From assembly GCA_023428425.1 (NCBI GenBank), contig JAEYYP010000313.1, positions 1 through 16,787 of the forward strand: a stretch of 16,787 nucleotides of DNA. Reading direction: 5' to 3'. Source of the DNA: Pseudomonadota bacterium (GTDB taxonomy: Bacteria; Pseudomonadota; Alphaproteobacteria; Rhizobiales; Devosiaceae). The translations under genes and the position numbers were made by a program. Under the pieces are notes generated by a model. It was not told the origin of the DNA. It ran no database searches and worked only from the letters and a program-made list of their open reading frames with translations. Shown in pieces: positions 1-6,612 of this stretch (the first letter of the stretch is position 1; each line of letters begins with the position of its first letter).

Positions 1-417
1 CCCGGCGCCGTCCTGTTGTCCCTGGACCACCGAAGCGTTGGCCACCCCGAGTTCGCCCAACAGCCCATTCGCTTGCGCGACCAGCCCGGCGTCACTCTCG
101 ATGCCCGTCACCTGCCCGGCGAGGCGCGCCAGCACCGCGACCGTATACCCGCTGCCGGCACCGACATCGAGCACGCTGTCGCTGTCTTCGACCTCTGCCA
201 GTTGCAGCAGTCTGGCGAATGGCGCGGGAGCGGCGAGGAAGCGCCCTCCCCCGAGGTCATGCGCGGCGTCGACATAGGCGAGCGCGCGGCGCGCATCGGG
301 CAGGAACCGCTCGCGCGGGACCTCTTCCATCGCCGCAAGGATGCGTCGGTCGGTGACATTGCTGGTGCGCAACTGGTTGTCGACCATGCGGCGGCGAGCG
401 GTTGGATAATCGACCAT
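1..417 (-). CDS. PCMT-like (protein-L-isoaspartate O-methyltransferase family) protein, 3' end beyond window
   Basis: The first 139 residues are visible; the gene runs off the left edge. The SAM-binding motif I of the PCMT family is clear (VLDVGAGSGY, residues 82-91), followed by GIES (residues 105-108), where the acidic residue normally contacts the SAM ribose. The N-terminus (MVDNQLRTSNVTDRRILAAM, residues 11-30) resembles the family's 'mv..ql...gi.d.rvl.am' helix. The usual substrate-side G-Q-T-I-S segment is not recognisable: the aligned place (about residues 56-67) reads GGGRFLAAPAPF. A CGGGGA Shine-Dalgarno-like stretch precedes the ATG. In many alphaproteobacteria a PCMT-like gene of this kind lies directly upstream of tolC, which cannot be checked here. 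True repair of isoaspartyl residues is therefore uncertain; it may be a paralogue with another substrate. tRNA-Cys lies about 100 bases upstream on the same strand with no obvious terminator between them. Confidence 0.85.
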   Translation of the reverse strand, partial: MVDYPTARRRMVDNQLRTSNVTDRRILAAMEEVPRERFLPDARRALAYVDAAHDLGGGRFLAAPAPFARLLQLAEVEDSDSVLDVGAGSGYTVAVLARLAGQVTGIESDAGLVAQANGLLGELGVANASVVQGQQDGAG

Positions 418-519
418 GGCAGAAATCCCCGAGAAACAGCGAGCTTGAGCGGCCCGGTGATAGCGCCGGCACGCCCGCTGGGCAACGGGTGACAAATCGT
501 CATGGGGGAAGGAAACTGG

Positions 520-590
520 AGGCCACGTCCGGAATCGAACCGGAATAGACGGATTTGCAATCCGCTGCGTAACCACTCCGCCACGTGGCC
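520..590 (-). tRNA. tRNA-Cys (anticodon GCA)
   Basis: Read on the minus strand the segment folds into a complete cloverleaf. The acceptor stem GGCCACG pairs with CGTGGCC, the anticodon stem GGATT/AATCC encloses a loop with GCA, and the T-arm contains GGTTCGATTCC. The discriminator base is U (position 520), as expected for tRNA-Cys. CCA is not encoded; the next bases read CC and then diverge. It lies upstream of the PCMT-like gene and is divergent from the MobA-like gene. Confidence 0.96.
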
Positions 591-603
591 TCACTGAGGC
601 GGG

Positions 604-632
604 TTCATATGGCAGGGCCGGACTTTACGCAA
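604..632 (-). promoter_or_regulatory. Candidate promoter of tRNA-Cys
   Basis: On the minus strand TTGCGT (627-632) and TATGAA (604-609) are separated by exactly 17 bases, a good match to a sigma-70 type promoter. A start around position 597 would lie about seven bases before the mature tRNA 5' end, which is typical for a tRNA gene. This is a pattern-based call. Confidence 0.5.
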
Positions 633-661
633 GATGAACACGAAATGAGAGTGGGCGGGGA

Positions 662-1276
662 ATGCAGATAGCGGCGGTGATCCTCGCCGGGGGCAGAGGC
701 GAGCGGCTGGGAGGTGTGGTGAAGGCCACCTTGCGGCTTGGCGGGGTGCGGCTGATCGACCGCGTACTGGGCCGACTCGCCGGGTGCGATTCGATCATTG
801 TTGCGCATGGTCCGCACGATCCCACAGCGCTGGGACTACCAGACACCGTTGCGGGGGTCGCCGACCTGCCCTCTGGCTATGCCGGCCCGCTCGCCGGGTT
901 CGCGGCCGCCGTGTCGGCCTTGCCGCGAGAGGTCGAGCTGCTGGTGTGTGCGGCGGTAGATTCGCCATTCCTGCCCGCCGATTACCTCCAAAAACTGGTC
1001 GACGGCCTTGGCGCGGCATCTGTGGCAATCGCTCAGTATGCCGGGCAGCCCTACCCCACCAACTCGGTCTGGCGGGTCGATCGGGTGCGTGACCTGCCGG
1101 CGCGGGTCCTGGCTGGAACTGCGCCCCGGAGCCTGAAAGCGCTGGCCGCGGAGGCCGGCTCCACCACGGTAGCTTGGCCGGAGAGCCCGGAAGGCGACCC
1201 GTTCGCAAACATCAACACGCCGGAGGATCTGGCGCTGGCGGAGTTCCGCACGTCGGGGCCGGCGACCGGTTTTTGA
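662..1276 (+). CDS. mobA: MobA-like molybdenum cofactor guanylyltransferase / NTP transferase
   Basis: This 204-residue cytoplasmic protein has the MobA nucleotidyltransferase signature. The N-terminal nucleotide-binding loop is LAGGRGERLGG with Lys21 (residues 8-21), GPLAGF at 75-80 resembles the family's 'GPLAGI', the metal-binding aspartate is in AAVDSPFLP (Asp100), and the C-terminal INTPEDL (184-190) is the usual 'NxNTPEDL'. MobA attaches GMP to molybdopterin to give the bis-MGD cofactor of DMSO-reductase-family enzymes. The length fits the family (E. coli MobA is about 194 residues). The start is ATG with a G-rich sequence just upstream. No other molybdenum gene is in view, so the substrate is inferred from the family; a MocA-like or other sugar-nucleotidyltransferase role is less likely. 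It lies between two tRNA genes and is probably transcribed alone. Confidence 0.8.
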   Translation: MQIAAVILAGGRGERLGGVVKATLRLGGVRLIDRVLGRLAGCDSIIVAHGPHDPTALGLPDTVAGVADLPSGYAGPLAGFAAAVSALPREVELLVCAAVDSPFLPADYLQKLVDGLGAASVAIAQYAGQPYPTNSVWRVDRVRDLPARVLAGTAPRSLKALAAEAGSTTVAWPESPEGDPFANINTPEDLALAEFRTSGPATGF

Positions 1277-1294
1277 GGAGGCGGAAAAAGGGGG

Positions 1295-1323
1295 TTGCCA
1301 AAGCGGATCAATGCCCCTAAACG
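1295..1323 (+). promoter_or_regulatory. Candidate promoter of tRNA-Asn
   Basis: TTGCCA (1295-1300) and TAAACG (1318-1323) are 17 bases apart, and transcription would begin about 18 bases before the mature tRNA. The -10 element is a weak match, so this is tentative. Confidence 0.3.
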
Positions 1324-1328
1324 GTCGC

Positions 1329-1342
1329 TGCCCTTGAGGGCA
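1329..1342 (+). other. Short hairpin in the tRNA-Asn leader
   Basis: TGCCC-TTGA-GGGCA is a perfect five-base-pair stem with a four-base loop ending six bases before the tRNA 5' end. It could help 5' processing of the precursor or be chance; no function is shown. Confidence 0.35.
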
Positions 1343-1348
1343 ACGTGT

Positions 1349-1424
1349 TCCGCGGTAGCTCAGTTGGTAGAGCATTCGACTGTTAATCGAATGGTCCTTG
1401 GTTCGAGTCCAAGCCGCGGAGCCA
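1349..1424 (+). tRNA. tRNA-Asn (anticodon GTT), CCA encoded
   Basis: A complete cloverleaf: acceptor stem TCCGCGG pairs with CCGCGGA, the anticodon stem TTCGA/TCGAA encloses CTGTTAA with GTT at 1382-1384, and the T-arm contains GGTTCGAGTCC. The discriminator is G73 (1421) and the CCA tail is encoded (1422-1424), unlike the nearby tRNA-Cys. Confidence 0.97.
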
Positions 1425-1535
1425 ATCTTTTCCTCCCAGACTGAGTGAAGGCGACTCCTACTCCGAAGTCGTCGTGATGGCCGCCCGGCGCGGCTGGCCT
1501 TGTCGGCGCGAATCGTGGGGCCAGAGCCCTCGGTT

Positions 1536-1790
1536 TCAGGCGCCGCTCCGCCACTTCATCCGCATGTAGACGCCCCCGGCCTCGAGTTCTTCCAGCATCT
1601 GCTCGATGCGCTTCTGCCGCGTTTCCGGTCGCTTCGCGCGCCCTATCCAGCCGATATAGTCGTTCTGCTGATAGGCAGGCCTGCCCTTGTAGGCCTCGAT
1701 AAGTTGGCGCTCGCGCAGCAGCGCGGCCACATCGTCGGGCACCGGGTGAATCTCGCGTGTCATGCGGCTGGTATCGACCGACGCGTCCAT
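1536..1790 (-). CDS. Small YdeI/OmpD-associated (OmdA) domain protein
   Basis: An 84-residue cytoplasmic protein carrying the C-terminal helical motif of the YdeI/OmpD-associated family: YIGWIGRAKRPETRQKRI at residues 45-62, preceded by a proline-containing 'VPDDVAALLRER' segment. It is shorter than two-domain YdeI proteins and holds essentially only the OmdA domain. The biochemical function of the family is not established; in some enterobacteria members are linked to stress or antimicrobial peptide resistance. The start is well supported by GGAGGAAG a few bases before the ATG. The gene is divergent from the cytochrome bd operon, sharing a 162-base intergenic region. Confidence 0.75.
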   Translation of the reverse strand: MDASVDTSRMTREIHPVPDDVAALLRERQLIEAYKGRPAYQQNDYIGWIGRAKRPETRQKRIEQMLEELEAGGVYMRMKWRSGA

Positions 1791-1804
1791 CTGCTTCCTC
1801 CGTC

Positions 1805-1818
1805 TTGCACAAGAACAA
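1805..1818. promoter_or_regulatory. Possible FNR/FixK-type site upstream of the cytochrome bd operon
   Basis: The segment fits TTG-N8-CAA (TTG at 1805-1807, CAA at 1816-1818), the skeleton of FNR/FixK boxes. The inner bases (CA and AA) depart from the consensus TTGAT-N4-ATCAA. Oxygen-responsive control of bd-type oxidases by such regulators is common in this group, but the site is about 135 bases from the subunit I start and only 15 bases upstream of the divergent YdeI-like gene, so it is weakly supported. Confidence 0.25.
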
Positions 1819-1829
1819 ATCAGGAACCG

Positions 1830-1859
1830 CCTTGCCCGTCAATCCGCAAGGGTGGCAAG
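1830..1859. promoter_or_regulatory. Overlapping inverted repeats in the divergent intergenic region
   Basis: CCTTGC (1830-1835) is repeated inverted as GCAAGG (1846-1851) with a 10-base spacer, and the overlapping CTTGCC (1831-1836) is mirrored by GGCAAG (1854-1859). The element lies between the YdeI-like gene and the oxidase operon and may be an operator for either. No regulator can be named. Confidence 0.35.
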
Positions 1860-1952
1860 TTGACGCGCGGCGGTGCGGCGCGCGGCAGTCAGGCGCAGAG
1901 CATCGAGGCGACAGCGGGAGTATAGCCGCTTCAGCAGCGATCGGAGACGTCG

Positions 1953-3368
1953 ATGAGCTTTGGGCTGAGTGCCGAACTGCTGGCGCGGTTCCAGTTTGCG
2001 TTCACGGTTTCATTCCACTTCATCTTCCCAGCTTTCTCGATCGGGCTGGCGAGCTACATGGCCGTGCTGAACGCACTGTACCTGTGGAAGCGCGACGAGG
2101 CTTATCTGCGTCTCTTCGACTACTGGAAGACCATTTTCGCGGTGACCTTCGGCATGGGCGTCGTGTCGGGCATCGTCATGAGCTACCAGTTCGGCACCAA
2201 CTGGGCGGCATTCTCCGACAAGGCCGGCCCGGTGATCGGTCCGCTGATGGGCTACGAGGTGCTGACTGCATTCTTCCTCGAGGCTGGTTTCCTGGGCATC
2301 GCGCTGTTCGGGCGCAAGCGGGTGGGCAACGGGCTGCACATGTTCGCGGTCGCCATGGTGGCGGTAGGTACGCTGATCTCGGCGACCTGGATTCTTGCCG
2401 CCAACAGCTGGATGCAGACGCCCGCTGGCTTCACCGTCGGAGACAACGGCCAGTTTCTGCCGGTGGACTGGTGGGCGATCATCTTCAACCCATCCTTCCC
2501 CTACCGGCTCGTGCACACGGTGCTGGCTGCGTTCCTCACGACCGCCTTCGCTGTGGGCGCCGTAGGCGCCTTGCATCTGTTGCGCGATCGCGAGAACCGG
2601 CACGCCCGCATCATGTTTTCGATGGCGATGTGGATGGCGGCGCTGGTGACGCCGGTGCAGATTTTCGTTGGCGACATGCATGGGCTCAACACGCTTGAGC
2701 ACCAGCCCGCCAAGATTGCCGCCATGGAAGGCCACTACGAAACGCATCGCGGCGCGCCGCTGATCCTGTTCGGCATTCCCGACGACGAGGCCGAGGAGAC
2801 AAGGTTCGCCCTCGAGATTCCCTATCTGGGTTCGCTGCTCCTCACCCACGAACTCGAGGGCGAGGTGCAGGGTCTGAAGGCGTTCCCGAAGGACGAACGC
2901 CCGCCGGCGCTGATTCCCTTCATCACCTTTCGCGTCATGGTGGGGCTCGGCGTCCTGATGTTGCTGGTGGGGCTCTGGTCACTATGGGCACGCTTCCGCA
3001 AGACGCTCTACACCAGCACCTGGCTGCACCGGGCTGCGTTGCTGATGGGGCCTTCCGGCTTCGTGGCCGTGCTGGCCGGCTGGTACACCACGGAGGTGGG
3101 GCGGCAGCCCTACACTGTGTACGGCCTGCTGCGGACCTCCGAGAGCCTCTCCAACGTCGATGCCGAAGCGATCGGGCTGTCGCTCGTCGCCTTCATCATC
3201 GTCTACTTTTTCGTCTTTGGGGCGGGCACGTTCTACATTTTGCGGCTGATGTGGAAGTCGCCGACCTCGGGCGGTGGCGGCGAGCTAGAGGACGCGCCAA
3301 CTCGCGCCGCCGGCATCACGCCCGCCATTCAGATCGAAGCGACGGGAGGCGACAATGCTGGGCGTTGA
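1953..3368 (+). CDS. cydA: Cytochrome bd-type quinol oxidase subunit I (short-Q-loop, CIO-like)
   Basis: This 471-residue multi-pass inner membrane protein is subunit I of a bd-type oxidase, which oxidises quinol and reduces oxygen to water. Expected haem ligands are His22, His188 (RLVHTVLAAF) and Met329 (FRVMVGLG). Glu102 and Glu110 in YEVLTAFFLE match the conserved acidic pair, and GWYTTEVGRQP (376-386) is the family signature. The quinol loop keeps QPAK (Lys254) and Glu259 but lacks the long insertion of E. coli CydA (about 522 residues), so it belongs with the cyanide-insensitive CioA-like class. A GGAG Shine-Dalgarno sits 8 bases before the ATG. Its end overlaps the subunit II start by 14 bases, indicating translational coupling. 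Cyanide insensitivity and haem content cannot be read from sequence. The name cioA would be equally suitable. Confidence 0.95.
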   Translation: MSFGLSAELLARFQFAFTVSFHFIFPAFSIGLASYMAVLNALYLWKRDEAYLRLFDYWKTIFAVTFGMGVVSGIVMSYQFGTNWAAFSDKAGPVIGPLMGYEVLTAFFLEAGFLGIALFGRKRVGNGLHMFAVAMVAVGTLISATWILAANSWMQTPAGFTVGDNGQFLPVDWWAIIFNPSFPYRLVHTVLAAFLTTAFAVGAVGALHLLRDRENRHARIMFSMAMWMAALVTPVQIFVGDMHGLNTLEHQPAKIAAMEGHYETHRGAPLILFGIPDDEAEETRFALEIPYLGSLLLTHELEGEVQGLKAFPKDERPPALIPFITFRVMVGLGVLMLLVGLWSLWARFRKTLYTSTWLHRAALLMGPSGFVAVLAGWYTTEVGRQPYTVYGLLRTSESLSNVDAEAIGLSLVAFIIVYFFVFGAGTFYILRLMWKSPTSGGGGELEDAPTRAAGITPAIQIEATGGDNAGR

Positions 3369-4362
3369 GCTGAGTTTCATCTGGGCCGGGCTGATCGCGT
3401 TCGCCGTGCTCGCCTATGTCGTACTCGACGGTTTCGACCTCGGAATCGGCATCCTGTTTCCGTTCTTTCCCGAGACGCATGACCGCAACATCATGACCAA
3501 CTCGGTCGCCCCCGTCTGGGACGGCAACGAGACGTGGTTGGTGCTGGGGGGCGGTGGGTTGATGGCGGTGTTTCCCCTCGCCTACGCCACCGTGCTGCCG
3601 GCGCTCTATGTGCCCATCATCCTCATGCTCCTGGGGTTGATCTTCCGCGGCGTAGCCTTCGAGTTCCGCTTCCGCACCGAGCGCTGGCGCAGACTGTGGG
3701 ATTGGGGCTTTGCGCTCGGATCGATCGTCGCCACCGCCATGCAGGGTATCGCCCTCGGCGCGCTGGTCCAGGGCATCCGTATCGAGAACCGCGAATATGC
3801 GGGCGGCTGGTGGGACTGGCTGACGCCGTTCTCGCTGACCACCGCCGTCGGGCTGCTTCTCGGCTACGCCCTGCTGGGCGCCACCTGGCTCAACCTGAAG
3901 ACCCATGGCGAGTTGCAGGCCAAGGCCCGGCGGATCGCCATGGTGGCAGGTGTTGGTACGCTGGCGCTGATCGGTTTGGTCAGCCTATGGACGCCATTTC
4001 TCGAGCCGATCTACTTCGAGCGCTGGTTCGCCTGGCCGACTGCCTTCTTCTCGGCACTCGTACCGCTGCTGCTGGCCGTTTGCGCTGGTTTGCTGTGGTG
4101 GGGGCTGACCCGCGACAAGCATCTGATGCCGTTCCTCGCGGCTCTGGGACTGTTCGTCCTCAGCTTTGCCGGCATCGGCATCAGCTTCTACCCCTACATC
4201 GTCCCCGGAGCCCTCACTATCGCCGAGGCGGCCGCGCCGGACGAGAGCCTTGGTTTCCTCCTCGTGGGGGCCCTGTTCCTGATCCCGATCATCCTCGCCT
4301 ATACCGCGTACGCCTACTGGGTGTTCCGGGGAAAGATCGACCCGGCCGAAGGCTACCACTGA
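3355..4362 (+). CDS. cydB: Cytochrome bd-type quinol oxidase subunit II
   Basis: A 335-residue hydrophobic protein, the partner of subunit I in the bd-type oxidase. Family signatures are VLDGFDLGIG (residues 23-32) and APVWDGNETWLVLGGG (52-67), the latter carrying the conserved Asp56 that corresponds to an acidic residue of the proton path in E. coli CydB. Several hydrophobic segments consistent with about eight to nine membrane helices follow. It has a strong GGGAGG Shine-Dalgarno inside the end of the subunit I gene, and its stop codon overlaps the start of the small third subunit (TGATG). The three genes therefore look like one translationally coupled operon. Subunit II carries no haem in known structures but is needed for assembly. 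Confidence 0.95.
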   Translation: MLGVELSFIWAGLIAFAVLAYVVLDGFDLGIGILFPFFPETHDRNIMTNSVAPVWDGNETWLVLGGGGLMAVFPLAYATVLPALYVPIILMLLGLIFRGVAFEFRFRTERWRRLWDWGFALGSIVATAMQGIALGALVQGIRIENREYAGGWWDWLTPFSLTTAVGLLLGYALLGATWLNLKTHGELQAKARRIAMVAGVGTLALIGLVSLWTPFLEPIYFERWFAWPTAFFSALVPLLLAVCAGLLWWGLTRDKHLMPFLAALGLFVLSFAGIGISFYPYIVPGALTIAEAAAPDESLGFLLVGALFLIPIILAYTAYAYWVFRGKIDPAEGYH

Positions 4363-4469
4363 TGTCCCCCACGACGTCACGACTGCTGTGGTTTGTCGGG
4401 CTCTGGGCGGCGGGTGTGCTGGCGGTGACGGTGGTGGGGCTTGGCATCAAGTTGATGCTGGGGGCTTAA
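4362..4469 (+). CDS. DUF2474-like small subunit of the bd-type oxidase (CydX/CioZ analogue)
   Basis: This 35-residue ORF begins with an ATG overlapping the subunit II stop codon by one base. After a short polar N-terminus it forms one membrane helix (about residues 8-32) with the pattern RLLWFVGLWAAGVLAV, matching the small proteins (DUF2474) encoded downstream of CIO-type oxidase genes. The equivalent E. coli peptide, CydX, stabilises the oxidase. Position, coupling, size and the tryptophan-rich helix support a real gene, although it is short enough to be missed by standard gene calling. A direct role in this complex is inferred from context. Confidence 0.8.
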   Translation: MSPTTSRLLWFVGLWAAGVLAVTVVGLGIKLMLGA

Positions 4470-4487
4470 CCACAACACAAGGTTGAA

Positions 4488-4513
4488 CGGCAAGCGTATT
4501 GCCGAGGATTTTT
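4488..4513 (+). terminator. Candidate Rho-independent terminator of the oxidase operon
   Basis: CGGCAA (4488-4493) pairs with TTGCCG (4499-4504) around a five-base loop, and five T's follow at 4509-4513 after AGGA. The stem is short and the T-run is offset by four bases, so termination may be partial. Confidence 0.45.
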
Positions 4514-4560
4514 ATTAGTGATTTGGTAACTCATCCGAGTTGCGGCGGATCGACATCCAG

Positions 4561-4577
4561 GAGCGCCTAGCGCGCTC
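4561..4577 (+). other. Hairpin upstream of the small secreted-protein gene
   Basis: GAGCGC-CTAGC-GCGCTC is a perfect six-base-pair inverted repeat ending 10 bases before the GGAG Shine-Dalgarno of the following gene. It may be a 5' UTR hairpin or a small operator; nothing more can be said. Confidence 0.35.
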
Positions 4578-4597
4578 GCGTTGGTTTGGAGTGGATC

Positions 4598-4945
4598 ATG
4601 CGTAACTCAGTAGTTCTGCGTCTGGCAGGCGCCGCCGTGCTTGCCATCATGGCCGGGTCGGTCATGTCGTCTCCCGCCACCGCTTTTGTCGGACTCTCCG
4701 ACAAGCAGGCCGACGAAATCTCCGAGTTCATGCGGTGTAAGACCTACCTGCTGAAGGGGGATCTACGCTCATTCAATGACGACCCCGGCTGTGGCAAGGG
4801 CCCGGTCGCCGCTGAGTACCTCGGCCCGGGTAGTGGCGGCAGCGGGGAGAAGAAGCACGAGTGCGAGTGGGAATGGGAGTGGCCGAGCGAGGGCCTCTTC
4901 TCGATACAGAGCAAAGGCCGCGACTACTGCTACCCCACGTACTGA
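4598..4945 (+). CDS. Small secreted four-cysteine protein of unknown function
   Basis: I do not recognise this 115-residue protein. The N-terminus is a classical signal peptide: basic MRNSVVLR, a hydrophobic core to about residue 22, and a likely cleavage after SPATA (residue 29), leaving a mature protein of about 86 residues. The mature part has exactly four cysteines (47, 65, 89, 111), suggesting two disulfides in the periplasm. A glycine-rich linker (about 76-83) separates the halves, and an acidic/aromatic CEWEWEW run (89-95) is striking. The ATG at 4598 was preferred over an in-frame TTG at 4586 because GGAG lies six bases upstream of the ATG and the signal peptide then starts correctly. 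It stands alone, convergent with the next gene. It could be a lineage-specific envelope protein. Confidence 0.65.
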   Translation: MRNSVVLRLAGAAVLAIMAGSVMSSPATAFVGLSDKQADEISEFMRCKTYLLKGDLRSFNDDPGCGKGPVAAEYLGPGSGGSGEKKHECEWEWEWPSEGLFSIQSKGRDYCYPTY

Positions 4946-5005
4946 GGCAGTTCAGAAGGCAGGGCCGTCGCGGCGCCGGCTTGACCGGATCAGCGTCCGT
5001 CGCGA

Positions 5006-6535
5006 CTAGCCGCCTGCCATCGTGACATAACAGCCGCCGCCATCTGCCTTGATGGCGGCGCAGATCGCATTTGCACGCTCGACCGAGCTCAACGGAACGC
5101 GAACGCGAAACACGTCGCCGGGCGCCACGTCGATCTCCGGTTGAGCTTCGCCGAAGAACTTGCCCCAGCGGTCGATCGCATAGGTCAACGACCGATCAGC
5201 GTCGCTGCGAGTCGACTGGCTGGAGAGCTGCACGAAGGCCACGGCAACGCCTCGGATTGCGTCGGGCTCAGTCGCCGGCTCGTCGGCGGCCACGGCGACA
5301 CGGATCGGTCCACCGCGGTTGATGCCGAGTTCCCCCAGTTCCAGCGCCGAAAAGACGTACATGTTGTCGGGCGGCGTGCGCAGCATGTAGGACACGACCT
5401 GATGCTGCACGCCGAACTCGTCGAGTGCATCGAGAATGTCGCCGAGCGTCATCTGGGTCATCACGACATCGGCGACGTCCTGCGAAATCTGATGCACCCC
5501 GAGCTCGCCGTCGGCGATCCGGTTCTCGCCGGCGAAGAAGATGAACGCGCAGGCCGAGTAGCAGCCCATGCCGTCGGGCACATAGGTCAGCATGCCGCGA
5601 CGCCGAACCTCCTGCGCCACCACGAGGGCGCTGTCGACCGAGCCGCCCGGGCTGTTGAGCACCATGATGCGGGCCCCGGGCCGCGCCTCCATCGCGCGGT
5701 CGAAATCGGCCGGCGTGGTGTTGGTAATCTCGGCGCTGAGGGCAATGACCCTGGGGTCACCGGGAGGAAGATCGAAGGCACTCCGCACCGTCACCGGGTC
5801 CGCCGCGAACTTCAGTTCTTCTTCCGATGGCAGCCGCGAAATGGGTGAAAAGTGCGATGCGAGAAACACCGAGCTGATCGCTCCGTCGCTGGCATAGGAC
5901 CTGCCCCAGGCCAGCGAGTAGCCGACTGCTTCGTCTGCCGCCGCCAGGAACATCGTGTAGAACGAGTACTCCCCGATGCTCCCCGAGACGACGAAGCGGC
6001 TGTCGCTGTAGCTGCGATAGGTGACGATGCGTTCCGGATCGGGCGCGACCATCACGTCGAACAAGTCGCGGAATGTCTGGCCATCAAGCGTTGCATGCAT
6101 GGTCTCGAGGCTGATTTCGCCGTCCGGACTGAAATACGAGGTGCCCTGCTCCGTCGGCGTGCGCCGTGTGAGCAGGTTAGCGGGGATGGTGAGCGTCACA
6201 TGCGCGGGCTGGTCGCTGACGCGCCGCATGCCGAGGCGCTCGCGGGTCTCTCCCGCCAGTTTGCGCAGCGCAACCTGCTCGGCCGCCGTCAGCACCCCCG
6301 AACCGGCGCCGCCCTGCGCCTTCTGAAAATCGGCAATGGCGTCGAACGTGGCCCGTCCGAACTGCCCGTCGACCAGGAAGCCATAGTGCCCGAGCAGGAT
6401 CAGGTCGGCCTGCACGGCGCTGCGCTCCTCGGCGCCGAGCCGATCGAACCACACTTTCGATGTGTCGAACGAGGCCACCGCCGCGACGGGCGAGAGCGCG
6501 AAAAGGAGACTCAGAACAACGAGAATGCGACGCAT
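5006..6535 (-). CDS. Exported ClpP-like (COG3904-type) protein with peptidoglycan-binding-like and SPOR-like ends
   Basis: A 509-residue exported protein. A signal peptide (residues 1-21, cleavage after AVA) precedes a peptidoglycan-binding-like repeat (about 38-72: ADLILLGHYGFLVDGQFGRA). Residues 120-235 form a region I cannot assign. The ClpP/crotonase-fold domain (about 262-410) has NSPGGSV (294-300), the presumed nucleophile Ser327 in GCYSACAF, and His348 in GVHQIS, as in predicted periplasmic COG3904 proteins; the third triad member is unclear. The C-terminus (about 474-506: VFRVRVPLSSVERANAICAA, ending CYV) resembles a SPOR domain, which binds peptidoglycan with stripped side peptides. 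It may be a cell-wall-anchored serine protease or an inactive relative; no substrate is known. It follows cysNC on the same strand, but a hairpin between them argues against cotranscription. Confidence 0.75.
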   Translation of the reverse strand: MRRILVVLSLLFALSPVAAVASFDTSKVWFDRLGAEERSAVQADLILLGHYGFLVDGQFGRATFDAIADFQKAQGGAGSGVLTAAEQVALRKLAGETRERLGMRRVSDQPAHVTLTIPANLLTRRTPTEQGTSYFSPDGEISLETMHATLDGQTFRDLFDVMVAPDPERIVTYRSYSDSRFVVSGSIGEYSFYTMFLAAADEAVGYSLAWGRSYASDGAISSVFLASHFSPISRLPSEEELKFAADPVTVRSAFDLPPGDPRVIALSAEITNTTPADFDRAMEARPGARIMVLNSPGGSVDSALVVAQEVRRRGMLTYVPDGMGCYSACAFIFFAGENRIADGELGVHQISQDVADVVMTQMTLGDILDALDEFGVQHQVVSYMLRTPPDNMYVFSALELGELGINRGGPIRVAVAADEPATEPDAIRGVAVAFVQLSSQSTRSDADRSLTYAIDRWGKFFGEAQPEIDVAPGDVFRVRVPLSSVERANAICAAIKADGGGCYVTMAGG

Positions 6536-6576
6536 GACGACACCGTGTGATGCGCAATCATGGTGCCAGAGCGGCA

Positions 6577-6597
6577 GAAAGCGGACAACCTGTCCGC
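6577..6597 (-). terminator. Candidate terminator after cysNC
   Basis: On the minus strand GCGGACA-GGT-TGTCCGC forms a perfect seven-base-pair GC-rich hairpin (6581-6597), followed by TTTC. It begins 16 bases after the cysNC stop codon and separates that operon from the exported ClpP-like gene. The T-run is short, so termination may be incomplete. Confidence 0.5.
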
Positions 6598-6612
6598 CTT
6601 CACACCTTTATG

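Noticed and set aside
1450..1473. Imperfect hairpin downstream of tRNA-Asn
   Set aside because: Seven pairs including a G-T wobble and no T-run; too weak to call a terminator.
2010..2849. 279-residue minus-strand open frame opposite the oxidase subunit I gene
   Set aside because: His/Arg/Glu-rich mirror of a hydrophobic protein with no domain; a shadow of the real gene.
4967..5006. GTCGCG/CGCGAC inverted repeat between the convergent four-cysteine and ClpP-like genes
   Set aside because: The loop is about 28 bases and no T-run follows on either strand, so I do not call it a terminator.
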